Shown: in pieces, positions 17,855-26,303 of the stretch | Position numbering within the stretch: position 1 is the stretch's first letter | How the letters are laid out: the number at the start of each line of letters is the position of its first letter | From: Gammaproteobacteria bacterium HGW-Gammaproteobacteria-13 | Lineage (GTDB): Bacteria; Pseudomonadota; Gammaproteobacteria; Pseudomonadales; Pseudomonadaceae | Assembly: GCA_002840155.1 (NCBI GenBank) | Contig: PGZH01000003.1 | Span: 213,956-277,955 of the forward strand | Length of the DNA stretch: 64,000 bases | Direction of reading: 5' to 3' | Translations under genes and position numbers: made by a program | Notes under the pieces: generated by a model | What the model saw: only the letters and a program-made list of their open reading frames with translations | Database searches by the model: none | Told to the model about the DNA's origin: nothing

Positions 17855-19084
17855 ATGCGCATGATGAAACTGTCCCTGCTGTCGCTGGCCATTGCCGGCA
17901 CCACCCTCAGCCACGCCGCCTTTGCCGAGGAGTCCTTCAGCAACCTGTTCAGCGAGGCCAAGCCGATTCTCGACGCGCGCTACCGCTATGAGCATGTCGA
18001 CCAGGACAACGCCCTCAAGCACGCCAACGCACAAACCCTGCGCACCCGCGTCGGCGTGCAGAGCGGCAAGTGGTACGGCCTGTCGGCGCTGATCGAGGCC
18101 GATAACGTCAGCCGCATCGGCGACGCCAGCTACAACAGCACGCGCAATGGCCAGGGTGACTACTCGGTGGTTGCCGACCCGGATGGCAGCGAGATCAACC
18201 AGGCCCTGCTGCGCTACGACCACAAGTACGGCGCTGCCGTGCTCGGGCGCCAACGGATCAACCTGGACAACCAGCGCTTCGTTGGCGGCGTAGCCTGGCG
18301 GCAGAACGAGCAGACCTACGACGGCGCCCTGGCCCAGCTCAAACCGCTGGCCGGGTTGACCCTGACCTACGCCTATATCGACAACATCAACAGCATCTTC
18401 GGCCCCGGCAACGGTCAGTACGACACTGCGGCCAACCCGGCCAATATCGAAGGCCACAGCCACCTCCTGAATGCCCAGTACATTGTGATGCCGGAGCTGA
18501 CCGCCACCGCCTACCAATACCGCCTGGGACTCGACAACCTGACGGCGGGCAGCCAGTCGAGCAAGACCACTGGCCTGCGCCTCAACGGCGCCATCGCCGG
18601 CATCAGCTACGTGCTGGAATACGCGCAGCAGAGCGAATACGCCGACAACCCGCTGGATTTGGATAGCGACTATTACCTGGCTGAACTCGGTTACACCGTC
18701 CAAGGCGTGGCGCTGAAAGCCGGTTATGAAGTGCTTGGCGGCGACGCGGGCCCAGGCAACCGCGCCTTCCAGACCCCGCTGGCGACCAAGCATGCGTTTC
18801 AGGGTTGGGCCGATATCTTTCTGCTGACGCCCGCAGGCGGCGTCAAGGATGCCTACGCCGGCATCAGTGCGCCGTTGTTTGGCGGCACCCTGCAGGCCTG
18901 GTACCACGACTTTCGCGCCGAAGTAGGCAGCAGCCAGTACGGCGAGGAGATCAACCTGTCCTACGCCCACCCGATTCCCGGCGTGAAGGGCCTGGTTGGA
19001 TTGGTCAAATACGCCAGCTACGACGCCGACGACTTTGCCGTAGATACCGACAAAGCCTGGCTGCAAGTGCAATACAGCTACTGA
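17855..19084 (+). CDS. Outer-membrane beta-barrel porin, alginate-export/OprD-like
   Basis: About 409 residues with a signal peptide (MRMMKLSLLSLAIAGTTLSHAAFA, cleavage near residue 24) and alternating beta-strand patterns throughout, ending in an aromatic terminal strand WLQVQYSY (C-terminal Tyr), the usual outer-membrane insertion signal. Motifs such as DARYRYEHVDQDN and LGRQRINLDNQRFVGGVAWRQNEQTYDG are typical of Pseudomonas 'alginate export' family porins. Start at 17855 is preceded by AGGAAG. Substrate is not evident. It is followed by its own terminator. Confidence 0.8.
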   Translation: MRMMKLSLLSLAIAGTTLSHAAFAEESFSNLFSEAKPILDARYRYEHVDQDNALKHANAQTLRTRVGVQSGKWYGLSALIEADNVSRIGDASYNSTRNGQGDYSVVADPDGSEINQALLRYDHKYGAAVLGRQRINLDNQRFVGGVAWRQNEQTYDGALAQLKPLAGLTLTYAYIDNINSIFGPGNGQYDTAANPANIEGHSHLLNAQYIVMPELTATAYQYRLGLDNLTAGSQSSKTTGLRLNGAIAGISYVLEYAQQSEYADNPLDLDSDYYLAELGYTVQGVALKAGYEVLGGDAGPGNRAFQTPLATKHAFQGWADIFLLTPAGGVKDAYAGISAPLFGGTLQAWYHDFRAEVGSSQYGEEINLSYAHPIPGVKGLVGLVKYASYDADDFAVDTDKAWLQVQYSY

Positions 19085-19090
19085 TGCTCG

Positions 19091-19114
19091 CGGCCCCGGC
19101 AACGGGGCCGTTTT
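19091..19114 (+). terminator. Terminator after porin gene
   Basis: Perfect 8-base stem CGGCCCCG/CGGGGCCG, loop GCAA, then TTTT, 7 bases after the porin stop. Confidence 0.75.
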
Positions 19115-19118
19115 CGAC

Positions 19119-19895
19119 TCAGGGCGCGCCCACCCCATAGGCCTGCAGCAGCTGCTGCAAACGGCCATTGGCGCGATAGCGCTGCACGCCCTGCTCGAAC
19201 AACGCGAGATAGCGTGGGCTGGATTCCAGCGCTGGGGAGAACGCCAGGTAGATCGGCACATCCGGGGCGCGGCAACCGGCCTCACGCAACGCTCCCTCCC
19301 GCCCCTGGCTGGCCAGCATGGCTTGCATAACCCAGGCGTTCTCCAGCACCACATCCACGCGGCCATGGGTCAGCTTGCCGATATTCAAGGCCAGCGCGGT
19401 ATCACCGGCGGCAATCTGAATGCGCTCGCTGTCGCCGTGATGCAGGGCGATATAGGTGTTCAGCTCATCGCCGTAGCTGTAGTCATTGATCACCCCAAGG
19501 CGTTGCTCGGCGAGCGATGCGGTGCCGGTAAAGCGCCAGGTGGAATCCGGCAAGGTAAAAAAGCAGCTACGTGACGACGCCACGGGCGTGGCGCCAAAGA
19601 GAAAGTCCGGGGCATCCTCGACGCCCGCGCCAATGGCGGCATTCAACTGCCCACGGCGCACCTGCTGCAGAGTGCGCGCCCAGTTCAGCGCCTGGTACTG
19701 CACCTCAATACCGGACTCGGCAAAGATTTCCTGCGCCAACTCAACGAAAATGCCCGGCCGCTCGGAGTCTGGCTGGCAATTCACCGGGCACCAGATATCC
19801 CCGGCAATCACCAGCGTCTCGGCCCGCGCCCAGCCGGCACAGCCCAGCAGCGCCAGCAACAATCCACGAGCAACCAGCTGACGGCATATCGACAT
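19119..19895 (-). CDS. Periplasmic solute-binding protein, family 3
   Basis: About 258 residues with a signal peptide (MSICRQLVARGLLLALLGCAGWARA). The mature part has the family-3 amino-acid-binding layout: ETLVIAGDIWCPVN, GIFVELAQEIFAESGIEVQYQ, LNAAIGAGVEDAPDF, and HGRVDVVLENAWVMQ. Paired Cys in WCPVNC is unusual. There are no transporter genes beside it; such lone proteins in Pseudomonas may serve as sensors or use a remote permease. It follows glpK on the same strand with a 44-base gap, so it may be read from the same transcript. Confidence 0.75.
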   Translation of the reverse strand: MSICRQLVARGLLLALLGCAGWARAETLVIAGDIWCPVNCQPDSERPGIFVELAQEIFAESGIEVQYQALNWARTLQQVRRGQLNAAIGAGVEDAPDFLFGATPVASSRSCFFTLPDSTWRFTGTASLAEQRLGVINDYSYGDELNTYIALHHGDSERIQIAAGDTALALNIGKLTHGRVDVVLENAWVMQAMLASQGREGALREAGCRAPDVPIYLAFSPALESSPRYLALFEQGVQRYRANGRLQQLLQAYGVGAP

Positions 19896-19939
19896 GCAGG
19901 GCTCCACGACCAATAGGGATGCTGGACGTTTTACCACCC

Positions 19940-21427
19940 TCAGCCTTCGCTGCGCACCCTTTTCACCGCATCCAGCCAACCGTCATACAGCTTGCTGCGA
20001 TGGCTGTCGGCCATGCGCGGGTCGAAGCGCTGCTGCCGATGCCAATGCCGGGCGATGCTCGCCAAATCCTTATAAAGCCCGGCTTGCAGGCCGGCCAGAT
20101 AGGCCACGCCAAGCGCCGTAGTTTCGGTGACTTCCGGACGCTCTACCGGCACCCCAAGGATGTCGGCGAGAAACTGCATGACCCAGTTGTTTTCCACCAT
20201 GCCGCCATCGACCCGCAGCGCACTGGGCTCGGCCGCGCCGTCCTGGCGCATGGCTTCGAGTAGATCGCGGGTCTGGTAGCACACCGACTGCAGGCCGGCG
20301 GTGACGATTTCCTTGATCCCGGTGTCGCGGGTCAGGCCAAAGATTGCGCCACGGGCTTTCGGGTCCCAGTACGGCGCACCCAGGCCGGTAAAGGCCGGCA
20401 CCAGATACACGCCGCAGGCATCGCCGGTCTGCTCGGCCATGGCTTCGGTATCGCGGGCATGGCTGATCAGCTTGATGCCGTCGCGCAGCCACTGCACAGC
20501 GGCACCAGCGACGAAAATACTTCCTTCCACCGCATAGGTGACCTGGCCATTCAGGCGATAACCGACCGTGGTGAGCAGGCGGTTTTTCGAGATCACCGGC
20601 ACGCTGCCGGTGTTCTGGATCATAAAGCAGCCGGTGCCATAGGTACTCTTGACCATCCCCGGCTCGAAACAGGCCTGACCGATCAAGGCCGCCTGCTGGT
20701 CACCAGCCATACCCAGCACCGGAATGGCCGCGCCGAGCAGATTGGCTTCGGTGACGCCAAAATCAGCGGCGCAATCGAGCACTTCGGGCAAAAGGCTAGC
20801 GGGAATCTCGAACAGCTTGAGCAGTTCCTCATCCCACTGCTGAGTGTGGATATTGAACAGCAGGGTACGCGAGGCGTTGCTGGCATCGGTTTTGTGCGAT
20901 TTACCGCCGGTCAGGCGCCACAGCAGGAACGAGTCCACGGTGCCAAAGCGCAGCTCACCGCGCTCGGCACGCTCGCGGGCGCCGGGCACCTTCTGCAGAA
21001 TCCAGCGCAGCTTGGTGGCCGAGAAATACGGGTCGATCAACAGCCCGGTCTTGGCCGCCACGGCGGTTTCATGTCCGGCCTCTTTCAACTCGGCGCAATA
21101 GTCGGCGGTACGGCGGTCCTGCCAGACAATTGCCGGATGGATCGGCGCACCAGTCTGTGCATCCCACACCAGGGTGGTTTCACGCTGGTTGGTGATGCCA
21201 ATCGCCGCCACATCACTGGCACTCAGGCCACTCTGCTTGAGCGCCTCACGGCAGACCTTGAGAGTGCTCAGCCACAGCTCTTCGCCGTCATGCTCAACCC
21301 AGCCGTCCTGTGGGAAATACTGTTTGAACTCCTGCTGCGCGCGCGCCACGGGCAAGCCCTGGGCACTGAACACAATCGCCCGGCTGCTGGTGGTGCCCTG
21401 GTCGATGGCAAGCAGGTAATGAGACAT
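19940..21427 (-). CDS. glpK: Glycerol kinase
   Basis: Phosphorylates glycerol to glycerol-3-phosphate. The 495-residue protein has [14 protein letters not shown] at the N-terminus (phosphate-binding 1), [49 protein letters not shown], and the FGGY signature region [22 protein letters not shown]. Length is normal. Its orientation is opposite to glpR and glpD, and no glpF lies upstream; instead a MITE-like repeat occupies the upstream region. Confidence 0.97.
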   Translation of the reverse strand: MSHYLLAIDQGTTSSRAIVFSAQGLPVARAQQEFKQYFPQDGWVEHDGEELWLSTLKVCREALKQSGLSASDVAAIGITNQRETTLVWDAQTGAPIHPAIVWQDRRTADYCAELKEAGHETAVAAKTGLLIDPYFSATKLRWILQKVPGARERAERGELRFGTVDSFLLWRLTGGKSHKTDASNASRTLLFNIHTQQWDEELLKLFEIPASLLPEVLDCAADFGVTEANLLGAAIPVLGMAGDQQAALIGQACFEPGMVKSTYGTGCFMIQNTGSVPVISKNRLLTTVGYRLNGQVTYAVEGSIFVAGAAVQWLRDGIKLISHARDTEAMAEQTGDACGVYLVPAFTGLGAPYWDPKARGAIFGLTRDTGIKEIVTAGLQSVCYQTRDLLEAMRQDGAAEPSALRVDGGMVENNWVMQFLADILGVPVERPEVTETTALGVAYLAGLQAGLYKDLASIARHWHRQQRFDPRMADSHRSKLYDGWLDAVKRVRSEG

Positions 21428-21466
21428 GCAAATTTCCTTGTTTTTATAAGTTTAAAAGTTGAACGA

Positions 21467-21613
21467 CTAGCAGGCCGTTGAAAAACGTAAGCGAGGCAGC
21501 CGAGACAAGGCAAAAACAGGCGAAAAGGCGGAGTTTACTGCTGTAAATGAGCACTTTGAGCCTGTTTTTAACGCCGTATCGGCAACGCAGGTAGTTTTTC
21601 AACAGCCTGCTAG
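21467..21613 (-). repeat. MITE-like repeat, copy D
   Basis: A 147-base element with terminal inverted repeats of about 20 bases (CTAGCAGGCCGTTGAAAAAC and its near complement). Its core, read on the minus strand (GCGTTAAAAACAGGCTC ... ACTCCGC), matches copies A-C although the termini differ. CTAG is present at both ends. The right end (left end on the minus strand) overlaps the TAG stop of the ybaK gene (21610-21612), while the other end lies 40 bases upstream of glpK. Confidence 0.8.
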
Positions 21614-22080
21614 CCGCGACCAATAGGTGCAAACAATGCCTGCGTCAGCTGCGCCAGCACGCTGGCCTCCAGCTGCACCTCCAGGCCGCGCCGCCCGGCG
21701 CTGACGTAGATATTCGGAAACTGCTGCGCCGACTCATCGATAAAGGTACGCAAACGCTTCTTCTGCCCCAGGGGACTGATGCCACCGAGCAGATAACCGG
21801 TAGCGCGCTGCGCTGCAGCGGGGTCGGCCATATCGGCTTTCTTCACCCCGGCGGCATGCGCCAAGGCTTTCAGATCAAGCGTACCAGCGACCGGCACTAC
21901 AGCGACCAGCAGCTCGCCCTTCTCGCTGGCAGCCAGCAGGGTCTTGAACACCTGAGCGGGCTCAAGATTGAGCTTTTCCGCCGCTTCCAGGCCATAGGAA
22001 GCCGCCTTGGGATCGTGGTGGTAACTGTGCACCTGATGCACAGCTTTGGCTTTTTTCAGCAAATCAATGGCAGGAGTCAT
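21610..22080 (-). CDS. ybaK: Cys-tRNA(Pro)/Cys-tRNA(Cys) deacylase YbaK
   Basis: Trans-editing enzyme that removes mis-charged Cys from tRNA(Pro). About 156 residues from [24 protein letters not shown], with [49 protein letters not shown], the YbaK signature [16 protein letters not shown], and [12 protein letters not shown]-like C-terminus. The start at 22080 agrees with the family. It is divergent from glpR with a 97-base gap; its stop codon sits inside the end of repeat copy D. Confidence 0.92.
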   Translation of the reverse strand: MTPAIDLLKKAKAVHQVHSYHHDPKAASYGLEAAEKLNLEPAQVFKTLLAASEKGELLVAVVPVAGTLDLKALAHAAGVKKADMADPAAAQRATGYLLGGISPLGQKKRLRTFIDESAQQFPNIYVSAGRRGLEVQLEASVLAQLTQALFAPIGRG

Positions 22081-22097
22081 GTTCGAATGTGAAAACA
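22078..22097. promoter_or_regulatory. Possible GlpR half-site near glpR/ybaK
   Basis: CATGTTCGAATGTGAAAACA matches the E. coli GlpR consensus WATGTTCGWTAWCGAACATW at about 13 of 20 positions, best in the left half. It shares TTCGAAWGTGAA with the stronger site before glpD, but overlaps the ybaK start codon. Confidence 0.35.
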
Positions 22098-22147
22098 ATC
22101 TGACAAAGTTGGCGTACCTTAGCCGCAAAATGGCCGCGGCGACAGCC

Positions 22148-22153
22148 TATAAT
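22148..22153 (+). promoter_or_regulatory. Probable -10 element of glpR
   Basis: A perfect TATAAT lies 25 bases before the glpR start codon. No good -35 is visible at the usual distance (GCAAAA is found there), so activation or an extended contact would be needed. Confidence 0.45.
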
Positions 22154-22177
22154 GGCGCGCACTTCCGAGGAGTTTTC

Positions 22178-22936
22178 ATGACCCTGCCGCCCCGCCAACA
22201 CGACATTCTCGAACTCGCCCGCGAACGCGGCTATGTCAGCATCGACGAGTTGGCCCAGGCGTTTGCCGTCACCCCGCAGACTATCCGCCGCGACATCAAC
22301 CAGCTCGCCGAACAGGGCCTACTGCGTCGCACCCACGGCGGCGCAGCCAGTGAAAGCTCCAGCACGCAGAACACCGCCTACAGCATGCGCGCTGGGCAGA
22401 TGCGCGATGAAAAACAACGCATCGCCGCCGCCATCGCCACACAGATCCCCAACCACGCCTCGCTCTTCATCAACATCGGCACCACCACCGAAGCCATTGC
22501 CCGCGAACTGCTCAACCACAAAGGCCTGAAGATCATCACCAACAACCTGCATGTGGCCGCCCAACTCAGCGCCAAGGCAGACTTCGAGGTGTTGCTGGCC
22601 GGTGGCACGGTGCGCAGCGACGGCGGTGTAGTGGGCCAGGCGGCGGTGGATTTTATCCAGCAGTTCAAGGTCGATTTCGCCCTGGTCGGCATCAGTGGTA
22701 TCGATGAAGACGGCAGCCTGCTCGACTTCGATTACCAGGAAGTGCGGGTCTCCCAGGCCATCATCAGCAATGCGCGTCAGGTATTTCTCGCCGTCGACTC
22801 CAGCAAATTCGGCCGTAATGCCGTGGTGCGCCTGGGCTCGGTGGCCCTGGTTGACCGGGTGTTCACCGATGCCGCGCCCTCTGCGGCGATCAATCGCTTA
22901 CTTACTGAGCACAAGGTGCATCTCGACCTGGTGTAA
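22178..22936 (+). CDS. glpR: DeoR-family glycerol-3-phosphate regulon repressor
   Basis: DNA-binding repressor of glycerol catabolism, inactivated by glycerol-3-phosphate. The 252-residue protein has an N-terminal DeoR helix-turn-helix ([20 protein letters not shown], then [23 protein letters not shown]) and the C-terminal sugar-phosphate isomerase-like sensor domain ([48 protein letters not shown]). A GAGGAG site precedes the ATG at 22178. glpD follows on the same strand after 137 bases with its own operator-like site. Confidence 0.93.
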   Translation: MTLPPRQHDILELARERGYVSIDELAQAFAVTPQTIRRDINQLAEQGLLRRTHGGAASESSSTQNTAYSMRAGQMRDEKQRIAAAIATQIPNHASLFINIGTTTEAIARELLNHKGLKIITNNLHVAAQLSAKADFEVLLAGGTVRSDGGVVGQAAVDFIQQFKVDFALVGISGIDEDGSLLDFDYQEVRVSQAIISNARQVFLAVDSSKFGRNAVVRLGSVALVDRVFTDAAPSAAINRLLTEHKVHLDLV

Positions 22937-23023
22937 CCCCCTACCGCCTTAGCTTAAAAATCAACGACCACTGGGCGCGAAAGCGCATTTCGGGGTGGCG
23001 AAGCCGTGTTTATTCGACTAGCA

Positions 23024-23043
23024 TATTTTCGAAAGTGAACATT
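23024..23043. promoter_or_regulatory. Candidate GlpR operator before glpD
   Basis: TATTTTCGAAAGTGAACATT agrees with the E. coli GlpR operator consensus at about 16 of 20 positions, 30 bases before the glpD start. This is where a repressor site would be expected. Confidence 0.6.
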
Positions 23044-23073
23044 AAAAGTTCAATACTGACATTCGGTGCCGCC

Positions 23074-24615
23074 ATGCCTACTCGCCCCGCCAGCAACACT
23101 CCACTCGCTGAAGTCTATGACCTTGCCGTGATCGGCGGCGGCATCAATGGTGTCGGGATTGCCGCCGATGCAGCTGGGCGCGGCCTGTCCGTGTTCCTTT
23201 GTGAAAAGGACGACCTGGCGCAGCACACTTCATCGGCCAGCAGCAAGCTAATCCACGGCGGCCTGCGCTACCTGGAGCACTACGAGTTCCGCCTGGTGCG
23301 TGAGGCGCTTGCCGAGCGGGAAGTGCTGCTGAACAAGGCCCCGCATATCGTCAAACCCATGCGTTTTATCCTGCCGCACCGCCCGCACCTGCGCCCGGCC
23401 TGGATGATCCGCGCCGGGCTGTTTCTCTACGACCACCTGGGCAAGCGCGAGAAGCTGGCTGGTTCACGCGGCCTGCGTTTCGGCGCCGGCAGCCCGCTGC
23501 AGGCCGAGATCAGCCGCGGTTTTGAATATTCCGATTGCTGGGTCGATGACGCCCGCCTGGTGGTACTCAATGCCATGGCCGCCCGCGAAAAAGGCGCGCA
23601 CGTGCACAGCCGCACCCGCTGCGTCAGCGCGCGGCGCAGCAAAGGGTTGTGGCATATCCATCTGGAGCGCAGCGACGGCAGCCTGTTCTCGATTCGTTCC
23701 CGCGCCCTGGTCAATGCTGCAGGCCCCTGGGTCGCAAAATTTATCCGCGAGGACCTGAAACAGGAATCGCCCTACGGCATTCGCCTGATCCAGGGCAGCC
23801 ATATCGTCGTGCCGCGCCTGTTCGATGGCGAGCAGGCCTACATTCTGCAGAACGAAGACCGCCGTATCGTCTTTGCTATCCCCTACCAGGAGCGCTTCAC
23901 CCTGATCGGCACCACGGACCGCGAATACCAGGGTGACCCGGCCAAGGTGGCGATCAGCGACGAAGAAACCGACTACCTGCTGAAGGTGGTCAACGCACAC
24001 TTCAAGAAGCAGACTCAGCGCAGCGACATCCTGCACACCTATGCCGGTGTGCGGCCGTTGTGTGACGACGAGTCGGACGATCCATCGGCGGTGACCCGCG
24101 ACTACACCCTGTCGCTGTCTGGCCACCCTGGCGAAGCGCCACTGCTCTCGGTGTTTGGCGGCAAGCTGACTACCTACCGCAAGCTCGCCGAATCGGCGCT
24201 GGCGCAACTGGCGCCGTTCTTTCCCAAGATGGGCCAAAGCTGGACCGCCAGCAGCCTGCTGCCGGGTGCCGAACAACTGGACAGCCAGAGCGCGCTGGTG
24301 GAAGCCCTGTGCGCCCGCTTCGGCTGGCTACCCACCTCACTGGCGCGGCGCTGGGCCAGCAGTTACGGCAGCCGCAGCTGGGTGATGCTCAAAGGCGTGA
24401 GCAACCTCAGCGACCTCGGCGAACACCTGGGCGGCGGCCTGTACACCCGTGAAGTCGATTATCTGTGCCAGGAAGAGTGGGCGATGCAGGCTGACGACAT
24501 TCTCTGGCGGCGCAGCAAGCTCGGCCTGTTTACCACCCCGGCGCAGCAAGCCAAGCTCGACAGCTACCTGCGCATCGAATCACCGCGCAGCCCGGAAGAT
24601 GCCCACGCGGCGTGA
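23074..24615 (+). CDS. glpD: Aerobic glycerol-3-phosphate dehydrogenase
   Basis: Membrane-associated flavoprotein that oxidises glycerol-3-phosphate to dihydroxyacetone phosphate and feeds electrons to quinone. The 513-residue protein has the FAD-binding motif YDLAVIGGGINGVGIAADAA, followed by SSASSKLIHGGLRYLEHYEF, LVNAAGPWVAKF and the C-terminal region YTREVDYLCQEEWAMQADDILWRRSKLGL. I take the ATG at 23074; an earlier ATG at 23035 would overlap the operator-like site. Single gene after glpR. Confidence 0.95.
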   Translation: MPTRPASNTPLAEVYDLAVIGGGINGVGIAADAAGRGLSVFLCEKDDLAQHTSSASSKLIHGGLRYLEHYEFRLVREALAEREVLLNKAPHIVKPMRFILPHRPHLRPAWMIRAGLFLYDHLGKREKLAGSRGLRFGAGSPLQAEISRGFEYSDCWVDDARLVVLNAMAAREKGAHVHSRTRCVSARRSKGLWHIHLERSDGSLFSIRSRALVNAAGPWVAKFIREDLKQESPYGIRLIQGSHIVVPRLFDGEQAYILQNEDRRIVFAIPYQERFTLIGTTDREYQGDPAKVAISDEETDYLLKVVNAHFKKQTQRSDILHTYAGVRPLCDDESDDPSAVTRDYTLSLSGHPGEAPLLSVFGGKLTTYRKLAESALAQLAPFFPKMGQSWTASSLLPGAEQLDSQSALVEALCARFGWLPTSLARRWASSYGSRSWVMLKGVSNLSDLGEHLGGGLYTREVDYLCQEEWAMQADDILWRRSKLGLFTTPAQQAKLDSYLRIESPRSPEDAHAA

Positions 24616-24685
24616 GCACCCGCGCAGATAGATCAGTGCCCTGAATAATGATGGCCCGTAGCGTAGCCACCATAGATGGCAGACA

Positions 24686-24710
24686 TAAAAAAGGGCGACC
24701 TAAGTCGCCC
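24686..24710 (-). terminator. Terminator downstream of ccoM-like gene
   Basis: Minus strand stem GGGCGAC/GTCGCCC (loop TTAG) followed by TTTTTTA. It lies about 75 bases after the stop of the small minus-strand gene at 24786. Confidence 0.75.
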
Positions 24711-24785
24711 AAATTGCCTTGCGTGCCCCTTCGAACCGATTCAAAGCCTACTGCGCGAGCCTTGAATCGGTCCTTCCCAGCAGAA

Positions 24786-24902
24786 TCAGCCCTGCTTGCG
24801 CTTGTGCGAATCCTGCCAGATGAAATAACCGACACCGGCGAAGAAGGCGACCATCAGACCGACGGTGCCGATACCGGCGAGAACTACGACATCGATAAAC
24901 AT
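24786..24902 (-). CDS. ccoM: 38-residue single-pass membrane protein, CcoM-like
   Basis: A short gene easily missed. It encodes MFIDVVVLAGIGTVGLM VAFFAGVGYFIWQDSHKRKQG: one hydrophobic helix (residues ~4-29) and a basic C-terminal tail, so the C-terminus should be cytoplasmic. A perfect AGGAGG site lies 7 bases before the ATG. The size, helix and tail resemble CcoM, the small subunit of the cbb3 cytochrome oxidase described in P. stutzeri; I recognise this by general likeness, not by alignment. The ANR box upstream at the right distance supports a role under low oxygen. It has its own terminator. Confidence 0.65.
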   Translation of the reverse strand: MFIDVVVLAGIGTVGLMVAFFAGVGYFIWQDSHKRKQG

Positions 24903-24942
24903 GGTTGCCTCCTGCTGTGAAGCCTGTATGGGTATGGCTTCA

Positions 24943-24982
24943 AATTAACAGGGACTGCAGGGGCGCTATTGATCCAGATCAA
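24943..24982 (-). promoter_or_regulatory. ANR (FNR-type) box and promoter of ccoM-like gene
   Basis: TTGATCCAGATCAA (24969-24982) is a perfect FNR/ANR palindrome (TTGAT-N4-ATCAA). A -10-like TTAATT (24943-24948, minus strand) lies so that the box centre would be about -40 from the transcript start, the class II activation position. Confidence 0.75.
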
Positions 24983-25019
24983 CAAGCGGCGGGCGCGGAC
25001 CGGATGAGGCGGGGCTTAG

Positions 25020-25033
25020 CTGATCCAGATCAA
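25020..25033. promoter_or_regulatory. Second ANR-type box
   Basis: CTGATCCAGATCAA, one mismatch from the ANR palindrome, lies 51 bases upstream of the first box. The two sites share the 16-base word TGATCCAGATCAACAA. Confidence 0.6.
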
Positions 25034-25058
25034 CAAATCAGCCTCTAACGGAGCCGCC

Positions 25059-25220
25059 TCAAGGCTTTTTCGGTTTGCCCTTGGACTTTTTCTTGTCTTT
25101 GGGCAGCGGCAGGGCCTGTTCGAAGGCATCGCGCATTTCATTGAGTTTCTTGTCACGCAGATCATGGATGCGCTTGTCGCGCTCGGCCGCGAAATCAATC
25201 AGCTTGTCGTCTTTGCTCAT
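25059..25220 (-). CDS. Small charged conserved protein of unknown function
   Basis: 53 residues beginning MSKDDKLIDFAAERDKRIHD and ending in a Lys-rich tail (KDKKKSKGKPKKP). No domain recognised; the first half is predicted helical and strongly charged, suggesting a soluble nucleic-acid- or protein-contacting peptide. The start at 25220 overlaps the AlkB-like stop by 4 bases (ATGA), so the two are translationally coupled. No function is proposed. Confidence 0.7.
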   Translation of the reverse strand: MSKDDKLIDFAAERDKRIHDLRDKKLNEMRDAFEQALPLPKDKKKSKGKPKKP

Positions 25221-25819
25221 GGGTTTGGCTTGATCAAACGAAAGGTCAGGTTCAGACGTGGCGCGCAGGGGCTGCGCGTCTTCGCCACTTGGTGTTGCCA
25301 ATGATGCTGGGTTGGCCCGCGCATGACCAGCAGCGAACCATGCTGCAGCGGCAACGAATGCTCAATGCGGCTCTGCCCTTTGCGGCGCAGATCAAAGCGC
25401 CGCGTGCCGCCCAAATTAAGCGAAGCGATCAGCGGATTAGCGCCCAGTTCGGCTTCATCATCGCTGTGCCAGCCCATGGAGTCCTGGCCATCGCGGTAAT
25501 AGTTGAGCAATACACCATTGAGCGGCTGCCCGACGGCCTGCTCCACCTGCGCACGAATCAACGCCAGCAGCGGCGTCCAGGACAATGGTTGATGGGTTAA
25601 ACCCGAATAGCGGTAACTGGCCTCGGCATCGCCATACCAGGCCACCAGGCGCGGCACCGGCAATTGCCGCCCGTAAATCTGCACCTGCGGCTGCTGCCAG
25701 GGCGTCTGCGCGCTCAACTCGGCCAGCCAGTGATCGGCAGTCGCCGCATCCAGCCACTGCGCCTGCAGCTGCAAGTCGGCGTTGGGCAGCTGCAAGGGGC
25801 TGTCGGCAAATAGATCCAC
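25217..25819 (-). CDS. AlkB-like 2-oxoglutarate/Fe(II) dioxygenase
   Basis: Oxidative demethylase of alkylated bases by family. About 200 residues with the jelly-roll core: NYYRDGQDSMGWHSDDE (HxD iron ligands), ASLNLGGTRRFDLRRK, the second His in RGPTQHHWQHQV, and the 2-oxoglutarate Arg pair in APRLNLTFR. This arrangement is closer to the short AlkB homologues (ALKBH2/3-like) than to E. coli AlkB. I favour a GTG start at 25819; an ATG at 25852 would overlap the upstream gene by 22 bases. Coupled to a 53-residue gene downstream. Confidence 0.85.
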   Translation of the reverse strand: MDLFADSPLQLPNADLQLQAQWLDAATADHWLAELSAQTPWQQPQVQIYGRQLPVPRLVAWYGDAEASYRYSGLTHQPLSWTPLLALIRAQVEQAVGQPLNGVLLNYYRDGQDSMGWHSDDEAELGANPLIASLNLGGTRRFDLRRKGQSRIEHSLPLQHGSLLVMRGPTQHHWQHQVAKTRSPCAPRLNLTFRLIKPNP

Positions 25820-25830
25820 GGCTAAATCAC

Positions 25831-26130
25831 TCAAACTTCTACATCCACCCACAGCCCCTGGCGCGGCAGCTCGCCCACCACGGCTTCATCGGCCTCGGCC
25901 ACTTCGCCTTCGGCAAGCTCTTCAGGGGTGTAACCGTGGCGGCGCTGACGGCGACGCTGCTCCTCGCGCAGCATCATCTCGGCTTCCTGCGGATGGCGCT
26001 TGTCCAGGCTCACGCCGCTTTCCTTGGAGCTTTCGGCCGTGGCTGTCACCGGCGGGATTTCCGGGCGCGGTTTGACCACGTCGTGCTGGACGGTTACGGG
26101 AACCAGACTGTGGGGGATCGGCGGCAGCAT
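25831..26130 (-). CDS. Conserved hypothetical protein, 99 residues
   Basis: The product (MLPPIPHSLVPVTVQHDVVK...) has a Pro-rich start and a charged helix EAEMMLREEQRRRQRRHGYT followed by an acidic stretch. I recognise no domain. It lies immediately before the AlkB-like gene on the same strand, so it may be in one operon with it. Divergent from rapA. Confidence 0.65.
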   Translation of the reverse strand: MLPPIPHSLVPVTVQHDVVKPRPEIPPVTATAESSKESGVSLDKRHPQEAEMMLREEQRRRQRRHGYTPEELAEGEVAEADEAVVGELPRQGLWVDVEV

Positions 26131-26303
26131 CTATTAGCCCTCCTTTGGTCAGACTGTCGGCCAGCCAAGCCGCGACTTGAGCCTCGCCTCGCTACACTTT
26201 CGATCTACCTAAACACACAAAGTGCCCGATGCGTAGTAATGCGCCTTGGGCCAGGGCCCGACGCTGCGTTAACATAGTCGGCTTTTTCACGCGGGAGACA
26301 AGC

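Noticed and set aside
17777-19366. 529-codon minus-strand frame opposite the porin
   Set aside because: The plus frame has a signal peptide, beta-strand pattern and C-terminal aromatic residue; the antisense frame runs through the terminator and has no recognisable domain.
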